From positions 12,468,009 to 12,532,008 of the forward strand of contig CM044955.1 of assembly GCA_024516035.1 (NCBI GenBank): DNA of 64,000 nt, read 5' to 3'. The DNA is from Bactericera cockerelli. Lineage: Eukaryota; Arthropoda; Insecta; Hemiptera; Triozidae. A program made the translations under genes and the position numbers. A model generated the notes under the pieces. That model did not search any database. It saw nothing but the letters and a program-made list of their open reading frames with translations, and had not been told where the DNA came from. This document shows, piece after piece, positions 52,412 through 63,873 of the stretch. Within the stretch, counting starts at the first letter, position 1. Each line of letters begins with the position of its first letter.

Positions 52412-55400
52412 TTATGTACATTCTTTAATTTCTCTAATTTCTTTAACCAAAAATTTTGTTTTCTCTTTATGATGTGCCACGTAGGTTGAGGTTATTAGTT
52501 GTTCTGTGTCAATATCCGTTATGTCGGACGGTTCAAAATGCCCTGTGACCACTTCTATAGGTTTGTGTTTTGTGACAGAATGACTTGTGTGGTTATAAGC
52601 AATGACCGCGTATTTTACTTTTAAGGACAAGGAATCGTTCTTGAACTCTTCGCGATTGTTGAATAATCGTATGTGCTCTATTAATGTCGAGTGAAAACGT
52701 TCTATTACTCCATTGGACTCAGGATGCTGGGAGGAGGTGAAATGGATATTAATCTTGTGAAGAGAAAGGAGTTCTTTTATTACTGAGTTTTTAAATTCGC
52801 CTCCATTATCTGATATAATTAGGCTAGGAACGCCGTGGTGAGCAAAACTTTCCAAGAGTTTACTCGCGATTTCAGTTGCTTGAGCAGAACGAAGCAAGTA
52901 GGCTTGTGCAAATTTAGAAAAGGGGTCAATAAGCGTTAGAAATTTGGATTTTTCAAGAGAAATGGTGTCTATGTGTAGGACATCAAACGGTTTTAATGCA
53001 GTGGGTGTGATGTTGTATGTCAGTTTCAAGGGGTTGCGGTCGTACTTGGTTTTTTGGCATATTTCACAGTTATTAATATAGTCTTGTACATGTTTAGCAA
53101 TGTTGGGCCAGTAGTAGTGTTCCTTAATTTGTCTGGTAGTTTCGTCCATACCCCTATGGTTAGTTTTTCCGTCATGAAACTTTTTTATAATGTCAGTTTT
53201 CTTGTTTTCTTCAGTCACGTCAGTTAGCATCTTAGTGCATTTGATAAGATTTATTTGTGAATTTTTAAAGTAAGTCTGTAAAGTTCTCGATAGTTCCTCG
53301 TATAAGCTCTCAGTTTTAAAGAATACGTGGTATTTGACTTTTGGTGCAATGTGTGTTTTTAAGAACTCAGTTAGTTGTCCTAAGAGATTTTCAGGTGAAA
53401 ACTCGTAAATTCGTCTTTCTTTGTCTCTGTGAATGATTTTTAGTGATTTGAGTGGGTTAGGGTGGGCTAAATGTGAAATGGAAAGGATTAATTGATTTTT
53501 TCCCAAATTAATTGGACCGTCAAAGATAGGTATACCTATGAGAGGGTGTTCCAGGTTGGAGTGGATAGTATTTATATCTTCTTCTTCTGCCTGTTCGGTG
53601 ATATCTTGAGGTGCAGGGGCGACATTGGTGATGTGTTCTGAAGATGTAGCGGCCTCGTAGGTGATGGGGACCGGGGGTACAGCGACGTCAACAGTTGGGG
53701 GAAGTTCTTGAGTGACAGGATCTTCTCTTAGTAAGTGAGCATATGCGTCTGCAACGAACGCATCAAGGTCTAATATGTCCTGTTCTAAGTCCGGTTCCGG
53801 TAACATAGATAGTAAGTCGTCGTCTAGTACTGGTTGTACGGGTGAGTTGGTTTCGTTCATGTTTAGTTCAACTCTTGAAAGGGTGTCCGCATTTGTATTT
53901 TGTGAACCTTTTTTGTAAACTATGTCATAGTCGTATTCCTCAAGTTTTAGTCTCCAACGTATCAATTTAGAACTTGGCTCTTTAAGAGAGAAGAGCCACT
54001 GAAGAGGCCTATGATCTGTGAAAATTTTGAATTTTTGTCCGTATAGGTAAGGCCTAAAATATTTTACTGCCCATACAATGGCTAGTAGTTCCTTTTCGAT
54101 TGTCGAGTAGTTGCATTCACTGTCGTTCAACGTTCTGCTTGCATAGGCAACAGGTCGATCACTGCCTATGGGTCCCTGAGATAACACTGCACCGAGAGCA
54201 ACGTTGCTCGCATCGGTTGTCAAAATGAAAGGTTTGCTAAAGTCTGGATATTGGAGTATTGGTTCGTTTGTCAACAAATTTTTACAAAGTTCAAAGCATT
54301 CTTGATAATCGGGATCAGTTATATTTATTTTTGCATTTTTCTTTAACCGTTTAGTTAATGGTTTTGTTAAACTTGCAAAGTCTTTTATGAATTTACGATA
54401 GTAGCTTAAAAGTCCAAGAAAGCTTTTAATCTGTCTTGTGGTCTTCGGGATGGGGAAGTTTTCTATAGCTCTAATTTTGTTGGGGTTGGGCTTGACACCT
54501 TCGGGTGTGATAACGTGACCAAGAAAGTCAACGTCTTTTTTCAAGAACTCACACTTGTCTAGTTGAATTTTCAAGTTAGCATTTTTTAATCTGTCGAATA
54601 CCAAGGAAAGGTTACTTAAATGTTCCTGAAGGGAAGTGCCAAAAACCAAGATGTCGTCGAGGTACACAACACATACTACGTTAATTAGACCTCGCAGTAG
54701 TTTTTCCATTACTCTCTGAAAAGTAGCAGGTGCGTTTTTTAGGCCCATGGGCATACGCAGGAATTCGTAGTGCCCGTGTTCAGTGTTGAAAGCTGTTTTG
54801 GGGATACTACTTTCGTCTATTTCTATTTGATAGAATCCCGATGCTAAATCTAGGGTGCTGAAATAATGAGAGCGACCAAGACGATCTAGGAGCGAATTTA
54901 TGCAAGGGAGGGGGTAGCGGTCCCCAATAGTCTTCTCGTTCAGTTTCCTGTAATCTATTACGATTCTCCACTTTCTCTTACCTGAAGCGTCGAGTTTCTT
55001 AGGAACTATCCAAAGTGGGGAGGACCAAGGGGAATGGGAGGGGCGAATAATATCATCCTCTAACATTTTTTGAATTTGTTGTTGAACTTCAGCTTTGTGG
55101 ACATGCGGATATCGGTATGTTTTCGTATACACTGGTGCGTCGTCCGTTGTTCGTATAGTGTGTTTTACGGCGTTCGTAAATGTAAGATTCTTAGTGTCTG
55201 TATGGAAAATTTCTGAGTAATTATTTATTAGTTTTTGAATTCCGTCCTTTTCCTCTGTGTTCATGTGGTCCATTCTAATCCTATTGAAATCAAATTCTGA
55301 ATTTGTCAGTTGAGCGTTGTTCAAGTTATTGTATGTGGATGTTTGTTCGAAATTTTGAAGAGATAAAGCTTCTACAGGGTGTAACAAAACTTTTGTTTGT

Positions 55401-55972
55401 AATTCCGTGTCATTAACAAGTGTACATATTGCCTTACTGTCTTTGACTCTAAGTATACCTTCAGGTATATAAGCCGAACCAAATCTTTTGTGTGGTATCA
55501 AACAATCTCCGTTTTGAATATTCATAACATCTATAGTTACGATCTGTTCCTGTCGTGGTTCGAGTATGATGTGGTTTACCTGGGTAACTGTGTCTCTGTG
55601 ATGGATAGTTATGTCGGTCGTTGGCGATCGAAGCAGATTATTTTTCAAGTCAACTACCATACTAAGGGCCATAAGATTGTCCATTCCCAAGAGGCAATCG
55701 AAAAAGTCATGAAATTTAAAGAGATGTAGCTTCATTGTGCCCGTCATTTTGAAAATTTTGGGAAACGGAATCGAGATGCTATATTTTTCTCGCGAACGTC
55801 CATGAGCAGTATTAATTTCGAATGGATCATATTTTATTTTGTTTTTGAAAAATTTTTGGGCTGTTTCTGGGTTTATAAAAGATTTTGTACTACCAGTGTC
55901 AATAAGCATTTTCAAATTAAGTCCCGGTATGATTAAAAATGGTAAGTAATTGTCGTTGTTTGTCAAATTCAT
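52412..55972 (-). CDS. pol: Gypsy pol polyprotein, copy A, intact
   Basis: A 1186-residue frame with the canonical Gypsy order. Protease: LIDTGSTKSFI (DTG at 25-27). Reverse transcriptase: TLDLASGFYQ (Asp 375) and VVYLDDILVF (YLDD 437-440). RNase H: TTDASNVALG (Asp 587) and FTDHRPLQWL. Integrase: HHCC zinc finger (His 939, His 952, Cys 969, Cys 972) and a D,D-35-E triad (Asp 1002, Asp 1055, Glu 1091). All catalytic residues are present. An Asp/Pro-rich linker (~705-800) separates RNase H from integrase. Its ATG lies 5 bp after the gag stop in another frame, and the pol frame is open further upstream, so expression by frameshifting is likely. Confidence 0.96.
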   Translation of the reverse strand: MNLTNNDNYLPFLIIPGLNLKMLIDTGSTKSFINPETAQKFFKNKIKYDPFEINTAHGRSREKYSISIPFPKIFKMTGTMKLHLFKFHDFFDCLLGMDNLMALSMVVDLKNNLLRSPTTDITIHHRDTVTQVNHIILEPRQEQIVTIDVMNIQNGDCLIPHKRFGSAYIPEGILRVKDSKAICTLVNDTELQTKVLLHPVEALSLQNFEQTSTYNNLNNAQLTNSEFDFNRIRMDHMNTEEKDGIQKLINNYSEIFHTDTKNLTFTNAVKHTIRTTDDAPVYTKTYRYPHVHKAEVQQQIQKMLEDDIIRPSHSPWSSPLWIVPKKLDASGKRKWRIVIDYRKLNEKTIGDRYPLPCINSLLDRLGRSHYFSTLDLASGFYQIEIDESSIPKTAFNTEHGHYEFLRMPMGLKNAPATFQRVMEKLLRGLINVVCVVYLDDILVFGTSLQEHLSNLSLVFDRLKNANLKIQLDKCEFLKKDVDFLGHVITPEGVKPNPNKIRAIENFPIPKTTRQIKSFLGLLSYYRKFIKDFASLTKPLTKRLKKNAKINITDPDYQECFELCKNLLTNEPILQYPDFSKPFILTTDASNVALGAVLSQGPIGSDRPVAYASRTLNDSECNYSTIEKELLAIVWAVKYFRPYLYGQKFKIFTDHRPLQWLFSLKEPSSKLIRWRLKLEEYDYDIVYKKGSQNTNADTLSRVELNMNETNSPVQPVLDDDLLSMLPEPDLEQDILDLDAFVADAYAHLLREDPVTQELPPTVDVAVPPVPITYEAATSSEHITNVAPAPQDITEQAEEEDINTIHSNLEHPLIGIPIFDGPINLGKNQLILSISHLAHPNPLKSLKIIHRDKERRIYEFSPENLLGQLTEFLKTHIAPKVKYHVFFKTESLYEELSRTLQTYFKNSQINLIKCTKMLTDVTEENKKTDIIKKFHDGKTNHRGMDETTRQIKEHYYWPNIAKHVQDYINNCEICQKTKYDRNPLKLTYNITPTALKPFDVLHIDTISLEKSKFLTLIDPFSKFAQAYLLRSAQATEIASKLLESFAHHGVPSLIISDNGGEFKNSVIKELLSLHKINIHFTSSQHPESNGVIERFHSTLIEHIRLFNNREEFKNDSLSLKVKYAVIAYNHTSHSVTKHKPIEVVTGHFEPSDITDIDTEQLITSTYVAHHKEKTKFLVKEIREIKECT

Positions 55973-55977
55973 AAGAG

Positions 55978-56979
55978 TTACTGGTCCGAGGCTTCTTCTC
56001 GAAAATCCTGGACCTCGTCTGTGTCGTTTGGTTGATTCCCATATTCATTTATGGGGTTTGAGTCTTCGATTGACTCGTAATGTTCTTGGGTCATTTCCAG
56101 ATTGTTAAGTCGGGGATTTGTTGTCATAGCGGACATGGGTGTCGGTCTATAAAAAGGCCCGGGTGTAGATCTGTTCCAAACGTTTGTATTGTTGTTTCCT
56201 TGATTCTTGTTCATCCCACTCTGCGGTTTGTTGATATTTTGTTGAGAATTGTTATTACGAAATGGATTGAAAAGTCCACTACCTGAAGTAGTGTTATTGT
56301 GATTATTTTTGTTTTGCATGTGAGGGGGTATGTATTTTTCTGTGGTATTTGGAGAATATGGTTTGTTTTTGTTATAGTTCGAATTATGATTGTTGTTGTT
56401 TTCATACGGTTTTTTCACCGCGTCAATTTGAAAGTCGTTTGTGAGTATGTTGAGAGCCTCGCCAAGATCTCTCGGATTTTTTGTTCTCATGAGAGCACCT
56501 AAGGGCTCCTTTAAACCTCTGAGGAAAGTCCTCAAACCAAGTTTCGAAACGTAATCTCTTACGTCGTTTTGTGTTGACATTTCATGGGTATCCATGAAAC
56601 TAGAGTGAAGGTTAATGTATTTTTGAATTTTGCTATGAAATTCAAAGGGTGACTCGTTTTTCGTTTGTGTTAAAGCACACATTTCGACTGTAAGCGTATA
56701 GCAATCACGCTTATCGCCGTATGTACTCAGGAGAGCTGTTTTTAAGTCCCTCCAATTAGTAATATTGTAAGAACTTAAATTGAGCTTTGCTTCGCCTTTA
56801 ATTTTAGAGCGAAGCGAAGACATCAAAAAGATGTTTTGAAAATTGTCAGCATTTGCTTCATCATAGAAATGCTTTACCATGGTCTCACATATCGAAATGA
56901 ATTCCGATAGCAGCTCGACCTCGCCCGAAAATACGGGCACCATTTTTAGGTGTTCAGATTTGAGTTCCGGAGGAGCCAT
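55978..56979 (-). CDS. gag: Gypsy gag, copy A
   Basis: The first ATG in the frame is at 56979 (MAPPELKSEHLKMVPVFSGE). The frame is also open upstream to about 57090 without an ATG. The N-terminal capsid-like part includes VELLSEFISICETMVKHF and LRTFLRGLKEPLGALMR. The C-terminal part is Asn-rich and lacks a CCHC zinc knuckle, which is usual for errantivirus Gag. It ends in an acidic tail at a TAA at 55978. Confidence 0.88.
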   Translation of the reverse strand: MAPPELKSEHLKMVPVFSGEVELLSEFISICETMVKHFYDEANADNFQNIFLMSSLRSKIKGEAKLNLSSYNITNWRDLKTALLSTYGDKRDCYTLTVEMCALTQTKNESPFEFHSKIQKYINLHSSFMDTHEMSTQNDVRDYVSKLGLRTFLRGLKEPLGALMRTKNPRDLGEALNILTNDFQIDAVKKPYENNNNHNSNYNKNKPYSPNTTEKYIPPHMQNKNNHNNTTSGSGLFNPFRNNNSQQNINKPQSGMNKNQGNNNTNVWNRSTPGPFYRPTPMSAMTTNPRLNNLEMTQEHYESIEDSNPINEYGNQPNDTDEVQDFREEASDQ

Positions 56980-57616
56980 TGTGAGTTTTCTAAAAATACC
57001 TAGAAGATCTTCTTCTAACAAGGGATCGTATGAATATTCTGTGTCTGATTCTCTGGTAGATTCAGACAAGGTAGACTCAACGTCTGAGTCCGTTTTGAAT
57101 AAATAAATTCTATGTAAAAATAATAGATAGTAGGTAATATTATTATGTACCTAGAGTAAGGATTATAGTAAAGAGATAAGAAGGTGAGGATGTGTAGTGT
57201 AATTGTAAACAATAGTAGAAAGATTAAACCCTTGAACAGTAAAAGTGAAAGGAAAAATATTATCTTACAGTGCCAGCAGAATCAACAACATTGAGGTGGG
57301 TAGGTACTCGGTAACTGCTCCGTGTGAGGTATGAGAAGCTATTGTTCCAGGTCCTTGCTCTGCTCTGCCCTGCTGACTGAGACGGGTTTCTGCTCTGCTG
57401 ACTGACTTGGGGTCTGCGGTTCGTGGTTCGATGCGAGAAAATCCGACGATTTTACAGCTACGGGGGTAATCCAATATGTAATCCAAAGGGTAATCCAATA
57501 ATAAGGCACTGCACTGAGTTCCTCACTATTCCTCGGAAAAGGTTTTTTTTTTATAGGGTTTTAGCTTTTTGGGGGTGTAGATTTTTTTTGTTTTGGGGTG
57601 AAAACACCCAAAATTT

Positions 57617-57626
57617 GACTGCGCCA
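57617..57626 (-). promoter_or_regulatory. Primer binding site, tRNA-Ser type
   Basis: In element orientation TGGCGCAGTC directly follows the 5' LTR, overlapping its last T. It is complementary to the GACTGCGCCA 3' end of insect tRNA-Ser, the primer class used by 17.6/297-type elements. Confidence 0.8.
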
Positions 57627-58000
57627 GATATAAGTGGGGATCTCCCACTTGTGTTTTTAAAAAAGTTTATTTTTCAAAACTGAAAATGACAAAGTCTCAA
57701 AAAATACTTAATATCGAAAAAATGAAACTTAATTATATTTTTAAATATGCAATTGACATATCAAAATGAATGAAAGAATAATTATTAGAACATTTAAAAG
57801 AAAATAATATAATTATGAAATAATAAAATACTTAATTAATAAAATGTGAATTAAATAGATCGCAAATTTAAATTATCGATCAGCGACAATGCTCGATGCA
57901 AGTCCTGGATCAATCTGCCCGTCGGATCCTACCAATGGCTATTGTCAGAAAGACAATAGCTAATTTTTTAATACAGTCAGCATTTATGGTGGCTGTAACT
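57626..58000 (-). repeat. 5' LTR of provirus A (middle LTR)
   Basis: 375 bp, starting AGTTACAGCC (minus strand) at 58000. It is followed on the right by TATA and host flank. One small difference from the other two LTRs is AATAATTATT against AATATTATT near 57779. Confidence 0.92.
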
Positions 58001-58144
58001 TATATTTTTTTGTATCCAATTTTTGGCCAGCACTAAAGTCAGGGCCAAGGTGGGTTGAGTTAATTTGTGATACTAAGATCTTATTATTTACAAAACTTTC
58101 GTACAAATTTCAATTTTCTACTGTTTGGCATTTGAGAATACAGC
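58001..58144. other. Host flank right of provirus A, duplicated at 63874-64000
   Basis: TATATTTTTTTGTATCC...CCAGCACTAAAGTCAGGGCC is the host sequence next to the 5' LTR. It recurs after the third LTR at 63874, so host DNA was included in the duplicated unit. Confidence 0.9.
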
Positions 58145-58577
58145 TAAGATAAATTAGGTCATATTGTTGGTCATAATTAATAGGAAAAGATAGGAAGTAA
58201 ATAATTTTTGAGTTTTCAATTTTGCAGCTTACATCTAAGATCTTTTGGAGTTCTAAAATACTACTTATTTCTAAAGGTATAGTTTTATGTACATTCTTTA
58301 ATTTCTCTAATTTCTTTAACCAAAAATTTTGTTTTCTCTTTATGATGTGCCACGTAGGTTGAGGTTATTAGTTGTTCTGTGTCAATATCACGTTATGTCG
58401 GACGGTTCAAAATGCCCTGTGACCACTTCTATAGGTTTGTGTTTTGTGACAGAATGACTTGTGTGGTTATAAGCAATGACGCGTATTTTACTTTTAAGGA
58501 CAAGGAATCGTTCTTGAACTCTTCGCGATTGTTGAATAATCGTATGTGCTCTATTAATGTCGAGTGAAAACGTTCTA

Positions 58578-61500
58578 TTACTCCATTGGACTCAGGATGC
58601 TGGAGGAGGTGAAATGGATATTAATCTTGTGAAGAGAAAGGAGTTCTTTTATTACTGAGTTTTTAAATTCGCCTCCATTATCTGATATAATTAGGCTAGG
58701 AACGCCGTGGTGAGCAAAACTTTCCAAGAGTTTACTCGCGATTTCAGTTGCTTGAGCAGAACGAAGCAAGTAGGCTTGTGCAAATTTAGAAAAGGGGTCA
58801 ATAAGCGTTAGAAATTTGGATTTTTCAAGAGAAATGGTGTCTATGTGTAGGACATCAAACGGTTTTAATGCAGTGGGTGTGATGTTGTATGTCAGTTTCA
58901 AGGGGTTGCGGTCGTACTTGGTTTTTTGGCATATTTCACAGTTATTAATATAGTCTTGTACATGTTTAGCAATGTTGGGCCAGTAGTAGTGTTCCTTAAT
59001 TTGTCTGGTAGTTTCGTCCATACCCCTATGGTTAGTTTTTCCGTCATGAAACTTTTTTATAATGTCAGTTTTCTTGTTTTCTTCAGTCACGTCAGTTAGC
59101 ATCTTAGTGCATTTGATAAGATTTATTTGTGAATTTTTAAAGTAAGTCTGTAAAGTTCTCGATAGTTCCTCGTATAAGCTCTCAGTTTTAAAGAATACGT
59201 GGTATTTGACTTTTGGTGCAATGTGTGTTTTTAAGAACTCAGTTAGTTGTCCTAAGAGATTTTCAGGTGAAAACTCGTAAATTCGTCTTTCTTTGTCTCT
59301 GTGAATGATTTTTAGTGATTTGAGTGGGTTAGGGTGGGCTAAATGTGAAATGGAAAGGATTAATTGATTTTTTCCCAAATTAATTGGACCGTCAAAGATA
59401 GGTATACCTATGAGAGGGTGTTCCAGGTTGGAGTGGATAGTATTTATATCTTCTTCTTCTGCCTGTTCGGTGATATCTTGAGGTGCAGGGGCGACATTGG
59501 TGATGTGTTCTGAAGATGTAGCGGCCTCGTAGGTGATGGGGACCGGGGGTACAGCGACGTCAACAGTTGGGGGAAGTTCTTGAGTGACAGGATCTTCTCT
59601 TAGTAAGTGAGCATATGCGTCTGCAACGAACGCATCAAGGTCTAATATGTCCTGTTCTAAGTCCGGTTCCGGTAACATAGATAGTAAGTCGTCGTCTAGT
59701 ACTGGTTGTACGGGTGAGTTGGTTTCGTTCATGTTTAGTTCAACTCTTGAAAGGGTGTCCGCATTTGTATTTTGTGAACCTTTTTTGTAAACTATGTCAT
59801 AGTCGTATTCCTCAAGTTTTAGTCTCCAACGTATCAATTTAGAACTTGGCTCTTTAAGAGAGAAGAGCCACTGAAGAGGCCTATGATCTGTGAAAATTTT
59901 GAATTTTTGTCCGTATAGGTAAGGCCTAAAATATTTTACTGCCCATACAATGGCTAGTAGTTCCTTTTCGATTGTCGAGTAGTTGCATTCACTGTCGTTC
60001 AACGTTCTGCTTGCATAGGCAACAGGTCGATCACTGCCTATGGGTCCCTGAGATAACACTGCACCGAGAGCAACGTTGCTCGCATCGGTTGTCAAAATGA
60101 AAGGTTTGCTAAAGTCTGGATATTGGAGTATTGGTTCGTTTGTCAACAAATTTTTACAAAGTTCAAAGCATTCTTGATAATCGGGATCAGTTATATTTAT
60201 TTTTGCATTTTTCTTTAACCGTTTAGTTAATGGTTTTGTTAAACTTGCAAAGTCTTTTATGAATTTACGATAGTAGCTTAAAAGTCCAAGAAAGCTTTTA
60301 ATCTGTCTTGTGGTCTTCGGGATGGGGAAGTTTTCTATAGCTCTAATTTTGTTGGGGTTGGGCTTGACACCTTCGGGTGTGATAACGTGACCAAGAAAGT
60401 CAACGTCTTTTTTCAAGAACTCACACTTGTCTAGTTGAATTTTCAAGTTAGCATTTTTTAATCTGTCGAATACCAAGGAAAGGTTACTTAAATGTTCCTG
60501 AAGGGAAGTGCCAAAAACCAAGATGTCGTCGAGGTACACAACACATACTACGTTAATTAGACCTCGCAGTAGTTTTTCCATTACTCTCTGAAAAGTAGCA
60601 GGTGCGTTTTTTAGGCCCATGGGCATACGCAGGAATTCGTAGTGCCCGTGTTCAGTGTTGAAAGCTGTTTTGGGGATACTACTTTCGTCTATTTCTATTT
60701 GATAGAATCCCGATGCTAAATCTAGGGTGCTGAAATAATGAGAGCGACCAAGACGATCTAGGAGCGAATTTATGCAAGGGAGGGGGTAGCGGTCCCCAAT
60801 AGTCTTCTCGTTCAGTTTCCTGTAATCTATTACGATTCTCCACTTTCTCTTACCTGAAGCGTCGAGTTTCTTAGGAACTATCCAAAGTGGGGAGGACCAA
60901 GGGGAATGGGAGGGGCGAATAATATCATCCTCTAACATTTTTTGAATTTGTTGTTGAACTTCAGCTTTGTGGACATGCGGATATCGGTATGTTTTCGTAT
61001 ACACTGGTGCGTCGTCCGTTGTTCGTATAGTGTGTTTTACGGCGTTCGTAAATGTAAGATTCTTAGTGTCTGTATGGAAAATTTCTGAGTAATTATTTAT
61101 TAGTTTTTGAATTCCGTCCTTTTCCTCTGTGTTCATGTGGTCCATTCTAATCCTATTGAAATCAAATTCTGAATTTGTCAGTTGAGCGTTGTTCAAGTTA
61201 TTGTATGTGGATGTTTGTTCGAAATTTTGAAGAGATAAAGCTTCTACAGGGTGTAACAAAACTTTTGTTTGTAATTCCGTGTCATTAACAAGTGTACATA
61301 TTGCCTTACTGTCTTTGACTCTAAGTATACCTTCAGGTATATAAGCCGAACCAAATCTTTTGTGTGGTATCAAACAATCTCCGTTTTGAATATTCATAAC
61401 ATCTATAGTTACGATCTGTTCCTGTCGTGGTTCGAGTATGATGTGGTTTACCTGGGTAACTGTGTCTCTGTGATGGATAGTTATGTCGGTCGTTGGCGAT

Positions 61501-61844
61501 CGAAGCAGATTATTTTTCAAGTCAACTACCATACTAAGGGCCATAAGATTGTCCATTCCCAAGAGGCAATCGAAAAAGTCATGAAATTTAAAGAGATGTA
61601 GCTTCATTGTGCCCGTCATTTTGAAAATTTTGGGAAACGGAATCGAGATGCTATATTTTTCTCGCGAACGTCCATGAGCAGTATTAATTTCGAATGGATC
61701 ATATTTTATTTTGTTTTTGAAAAATTTTTGGGCTGTTTCTGGGTTTATAAAAGATTTTGTACTACCAGTGTCAATAAGCATTTTCAAATTAAGTCCCGGT
61801 ATGATTAAAAATGGTAAGTAATTGTCGTTGTTTGTCAAATTCAT
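58578..61844 (-). pseudogene. pol: pol of copy B, 3' frameshift
   Basis: Identical to copy A's pol for about 1080 residues. A one-base deletion in a GGG run near 58602 shifts the frame just before the integrase catalytic Glu, so the triad is incomplete. Further indels follow near 58390 and 58480. These are either real mutations or sequencing errors. Confidence 0.9.
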
Positions 61845-61849
61845 AAGAG

Positions 61850-62851
61850 TTACTGGTCCGAGGCTTCTTCTCGAAAATCCTGGACCTCGTCTGTGTCGTT
61901 TGGTTGATTCCCATATTCATTTATGGGGTTTGAGTCTTCGATTGACTCGTAATGTTCTTGGGTCATTTCCAGATTGTTAAGTCGGGGATTTGTTGTCATA
62001 GCGGACATGGGTGTCGGTCTATAAAAAGGCCCGGGTGTAGATCTGTTCCAAACGTTTGTATTGTTGTTTCCTTGATTCTTGTTCATCCCACTCTGCGGTT
62101 TGTTGATATTTTGTTGAGAATTGTTATTACGAAATGGATTGAAAAGTCCACTACCTGAAGTAGTGTTATTGTGATTATTTTTGTTTTGCATGTGAGGGGG
62201 TATGTATTTTTCTGTGGTATTTGGAGAATATGGTTTGTTTTTGTTATAGTTCGAATTATGATTGTTGTTGTTTTCATACGGTTTTTTTCACCGCGTCAAT
62301 TTGAAAGTCGTTTGTGAGTATGTTGAGAGCCTCGCCAAGATCTCTCGGATTTTTTGTTCTCATGAGAGCACCTAAGGGCTCCTTTAAACCTCTGAGGAAA
62401 GTCCTCAAACCAAGTTTCGAAACGTAATCTCTTACGTCGTTTTGTGTTGACATTTCATGGGTATCCATGAAACTAGAGTGAAGGTTAATGTATTTTTGAA
62501 TTTTGCTATGAAATTCAAAGGGTGACTCGTTTTTCGTTTGTGTTAAAGCACACATTTCGACTGTAAGCGTATAGCAATCACGCTTATCGCCGTATGTACT
62601 CAGGAGAGCTGTTTTTAAGTCCCTCCAATTAGTAATATTGTAAGAACTTAAATTGAGCTTTGCTTCGCCTTTAATTTTAGAGCGAAGCGAAGACATCAAA
62701 AAGATGTTTTGAAAATTGTCAGCATTTGCTTCATCATAGAAATGCTTTACCATGGTCTCACATATCGAAATGAATTCCGATAGCAGCTCGACCTCGCCCG
62801 AAAATACGGGCACCATTTTTAGGTGTTCAGATTTGAGTTCCGGAGGAGCCA
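61850..62851 (-). pseudogene. gag: gag of copy B, split by one extra T
   Basis: The same as copy A's gag except for a T7 run at 62282-62288 where A has T6. It splits the frame into an N-terminal part (stop near 62274) and a C-terminal Asn-rich part (62191 to 61850). Confidence 0.88.
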
Positions 62852-63499
62852 TTGTGAGTTTTCTAAAAATACCTAGAAGATCTTCTTCTAACAAGGGATC
62901 GTATGAATATTCTGTGTCTGATTCTCTGGTAGATTCAGACAAGGTAGACTCAACGTCTGAGTCCGTTTTGAATAAATAAATTCTATGTAAAAATAATAGA
63001 TAGTAGGTAATATTATTATGTACCTAGAGTAAGGATTATAGTAAAGAGATAAGAAGGTGAGGATGTGTAGTGTAATTGTAAACAATAGTGAGAAAGATTA
63101 AACCCTTGAACAGTAAAAGTGAAAGGAAAAATATTATCTTACAGTGCCAGCAGAATCAACAACATTGAGGTGGGTAGGTACTCGGTAACTGCTCCGTGTG
63201 AGGTATGAGAAGCTATTGTTCCAGGTCCTTGCTCTGCTCTGCCCTGCTGACTGAGACGGGTTTCTGCTCTGCTGACTGACTTGGGGTCTGCGGTTCGTGG
63301 TTCGATGCGAGAAAATCCGACGATTTTACAGCTACGGGGGTAATCCAATATGTAATCCAAAGGGTAATCCAATAATAAGGCACTGCACTGAGTTCCTCAC
63401 TATTCCTCGGAAAAGGTTTTTTTTTATAAGGGTTTTAGCTTTTTGGGGGTGTAGATTTTTTTGTTTTGGGGGTGAAAACACCCAAAATTTGACTGCGCC

Positions 63500-63873
63500 A
63501 GATATAAGTGGGGATCTCCCACTTGTGTTTTTAAAAAAGTTTATTTTTCAAAACTGAAAATGACAAAGTCTCAAAAAATACTTAATATCGAAAAAATGAA
63601 ACTTAATTATATTTTTAAATATGCAATTGACATATCAAAATGAATGAAAGAATATTATTAGAACATTTAAAAGAAAATAATATAATTATGAAATAATAAA
63701 ATACTTAATTAATAAAATGTGAATTAAATAGATCGCAAATTTAAATTATCGATCAGCGACAATGCTCGATGCAAGTCCTGGATCAATCTGCCCGTCGGAT
63801 CCTACCAATGGCTATTGTCAGAAAGACAATAGCTAATTTTTTAATACAGTCAGCATTTATGGTGGCTGTAACT
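63500..63873 (-). repeat. 5' LTR of copy B
   Basis: The third LTR in the window, with the primer site immediately to its left (63491-63500) and TATA plus copied host flank to its right. Confidence 0.92.

Larger units (their letters stand above)
51109..58000 (-). mobile_element. Gypsy/errantivirus provirus, copy A
   Basis: A 6.9-kb minus-strand LTR retroelement. LTRs of ~374 bp (51109-51482 and 57626-58000) begin AGTTACAGCC and end ATATCT in element orientation. A TATA target duplication lies at 51105-51108 and 58001-58004, as expected for errantiviruses. The order is 5'LTR, tRNA-Ser primer site, gag, pol, env remnant, 3'LTR. gag and pol are open. The env region is short and frame-broken. LTRs are nearly identical (a 1-3-bp difference), so the insertion is recent. 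Confidence 0.93.

Noticed and set aside
55490..55729. A 79-codon plus-strand frame inside pol (repeated at 61362-61601)
   Set aside because: Antisense to protease-region coding sequence, no independent features; duplicated only because pol is duplicated.
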